From NCBI RefSeq assembly GCF_009795715.1, contig NZ_WTCR01000005.1, positions 62,001 through 126,000 on the forward strand: a DNA stretch of 64,000 bases. Direction: 5' to 3'. Below, piece by piece: positions 63,759-64,000 of this stretch; positions within the stretch are counted from its first letter, which is position 1, and the number at the start of each line of letters is the position of its first letter. Both the position numbers and the translations under genes were made by a program. This DNA comes from Labilibaculum euxinicum. Its GTDB lineage: Bacteria; Bacteroidota; Bacteroidia; Bacteroidales; Marinifilaceae. A model generated the notes under the pieces. That model did no database searches and was not told where the DNA came from. It worked only from the letters and a program-made list of their open reading frames with translations.

Positions 63759-64000
63759 TTGGAAACTGAAGAATTTACTAAACTTTTTTTAAGCAATATT
63801 GATATTGCTTTTTATTCTATAAATATAAGTACCGTTATAAGTTTGCTTATAATGGTACTTCTTTTGTTTTGTTCTGCGGTGATTTCAGGATCAGAAGTGG
63901 CTTTATTTTCACTTTCTCCACAAAACATTAATGATTTGGAAGCCGAGGATAATCCAAAAAACAAAAAGCTTTTAAAATTATTAAGCCAACCTGAAAGATT
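63759..64000 (+). CDS. gldE: GldE-like CNNM/CBS membrane protein, N-terminal part (runs off right edge)
   Basis: The frame is open from TTG 63759 to the window end (80 codons); a TAA lies just upstream, so no ATG is available before the first helix. It reads ETEEFTKLFLSNID, a hydrophobic segment (TVISLLIMVLLLFCSAVISG) and SEVALFSLSPQNINDLE, the DUF21/CNNM signature. In Bacteroidota the CNNM-CBS protein after mutY and ssb is GldE, named from gliding motility; the CBS part is beyond the window. Confidence 0.8.
   Translation, partial: METEEFTKLFLSNIDIAFYSINISTVISLLIMVLLLFCSAVISGSEVALFSLSPQNINDLEAEDNPKNKKLLKLLSQPER

Overview
The window is AT-rich chromosomal DNA from a member of the Bacteroidota. 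Supporting signs are three SusC/TonB-type receptors plus SusD, a hybrid two-component sensor/AraC regulator, the uppS-bamA-ompH-ompH-murI block, the mutY-ssb-gldE order, a DUF4924 gene, a 30-residue lysine/arginine-rich protein next to HU, near-absence of Shine-Dalgarno sequences and many TAnnTTTG -7 promoter elements. A marine Marinilabiliales-type organism is a reasonable guess from overall gene content, but it is only a guess. No rRNA, tRNA or CRISPR array was found.

Layout. 1-1973: 5' part of a SusC-type receptor gene (minus strand) running off the left edge. 2417-11008: gamma carbonic anhydrase, then a minus-strand envelope block (murI, two Skp/OmpH chaperones, bamA, uppS, a DUF6089-like barrel, nadK, a CBS protein). 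11122-13198: pdxJ and an alpha/beta hydrolase whose 3' end is followed by a strictly 21-bp-phased repeat array that inverts about a perfect palindrome and is closed by a second, diverged copy of the hydrolase 3' end. 13199-25134: mostly housekeeping genes (exonuclease, udk, manA, engB, prs, rplY, pth, Hsp15, DUF4924, EamA, lnt). 25135-28832: a small palindromic MITE-like element, then a metal locus with a membrane-anchored DtxR/FeoA fusion and a FeoB split into G-domain and permease genes.

29497-55939 is a fructan/sucrose island. A periplasmic-sugar-sensing hybrid regulator (29497-32292) faces a minus-strand operon read as MFS sugar porter, PfkB fructokinase, SusC, SusD, a GH32-fold lipoprotein lacking its catalytic residues, a DUF5018-like surface lipoprotein, a divergent GH32 and a canonical GH32. 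The inferred flow is surface binding and cleavage, SusCD import, periplasmic hydrolysis, fructose uptake and phosphorylation. After four small genes comes a second, Scr-like minus-strand operon: TonB receptor, P-loop kinase, GH13_18 sucrose-phosphorylase-like enzyme and MFS transporter, divergent from a LacI regulator with a clear palindromic operator.

55940-64000: a histidine-kinase relic, an FAD dehydrogenase, a DsbD-like protein, RNase G, the tiny basic protein, HU, mutY, ssb and the start of gldE.

The least explained structures are the 21-bp inverted phased array with its gene-tail duplication (12742-13144) and the triple-motif-dead GH32 lipoprotein (37024-38466).
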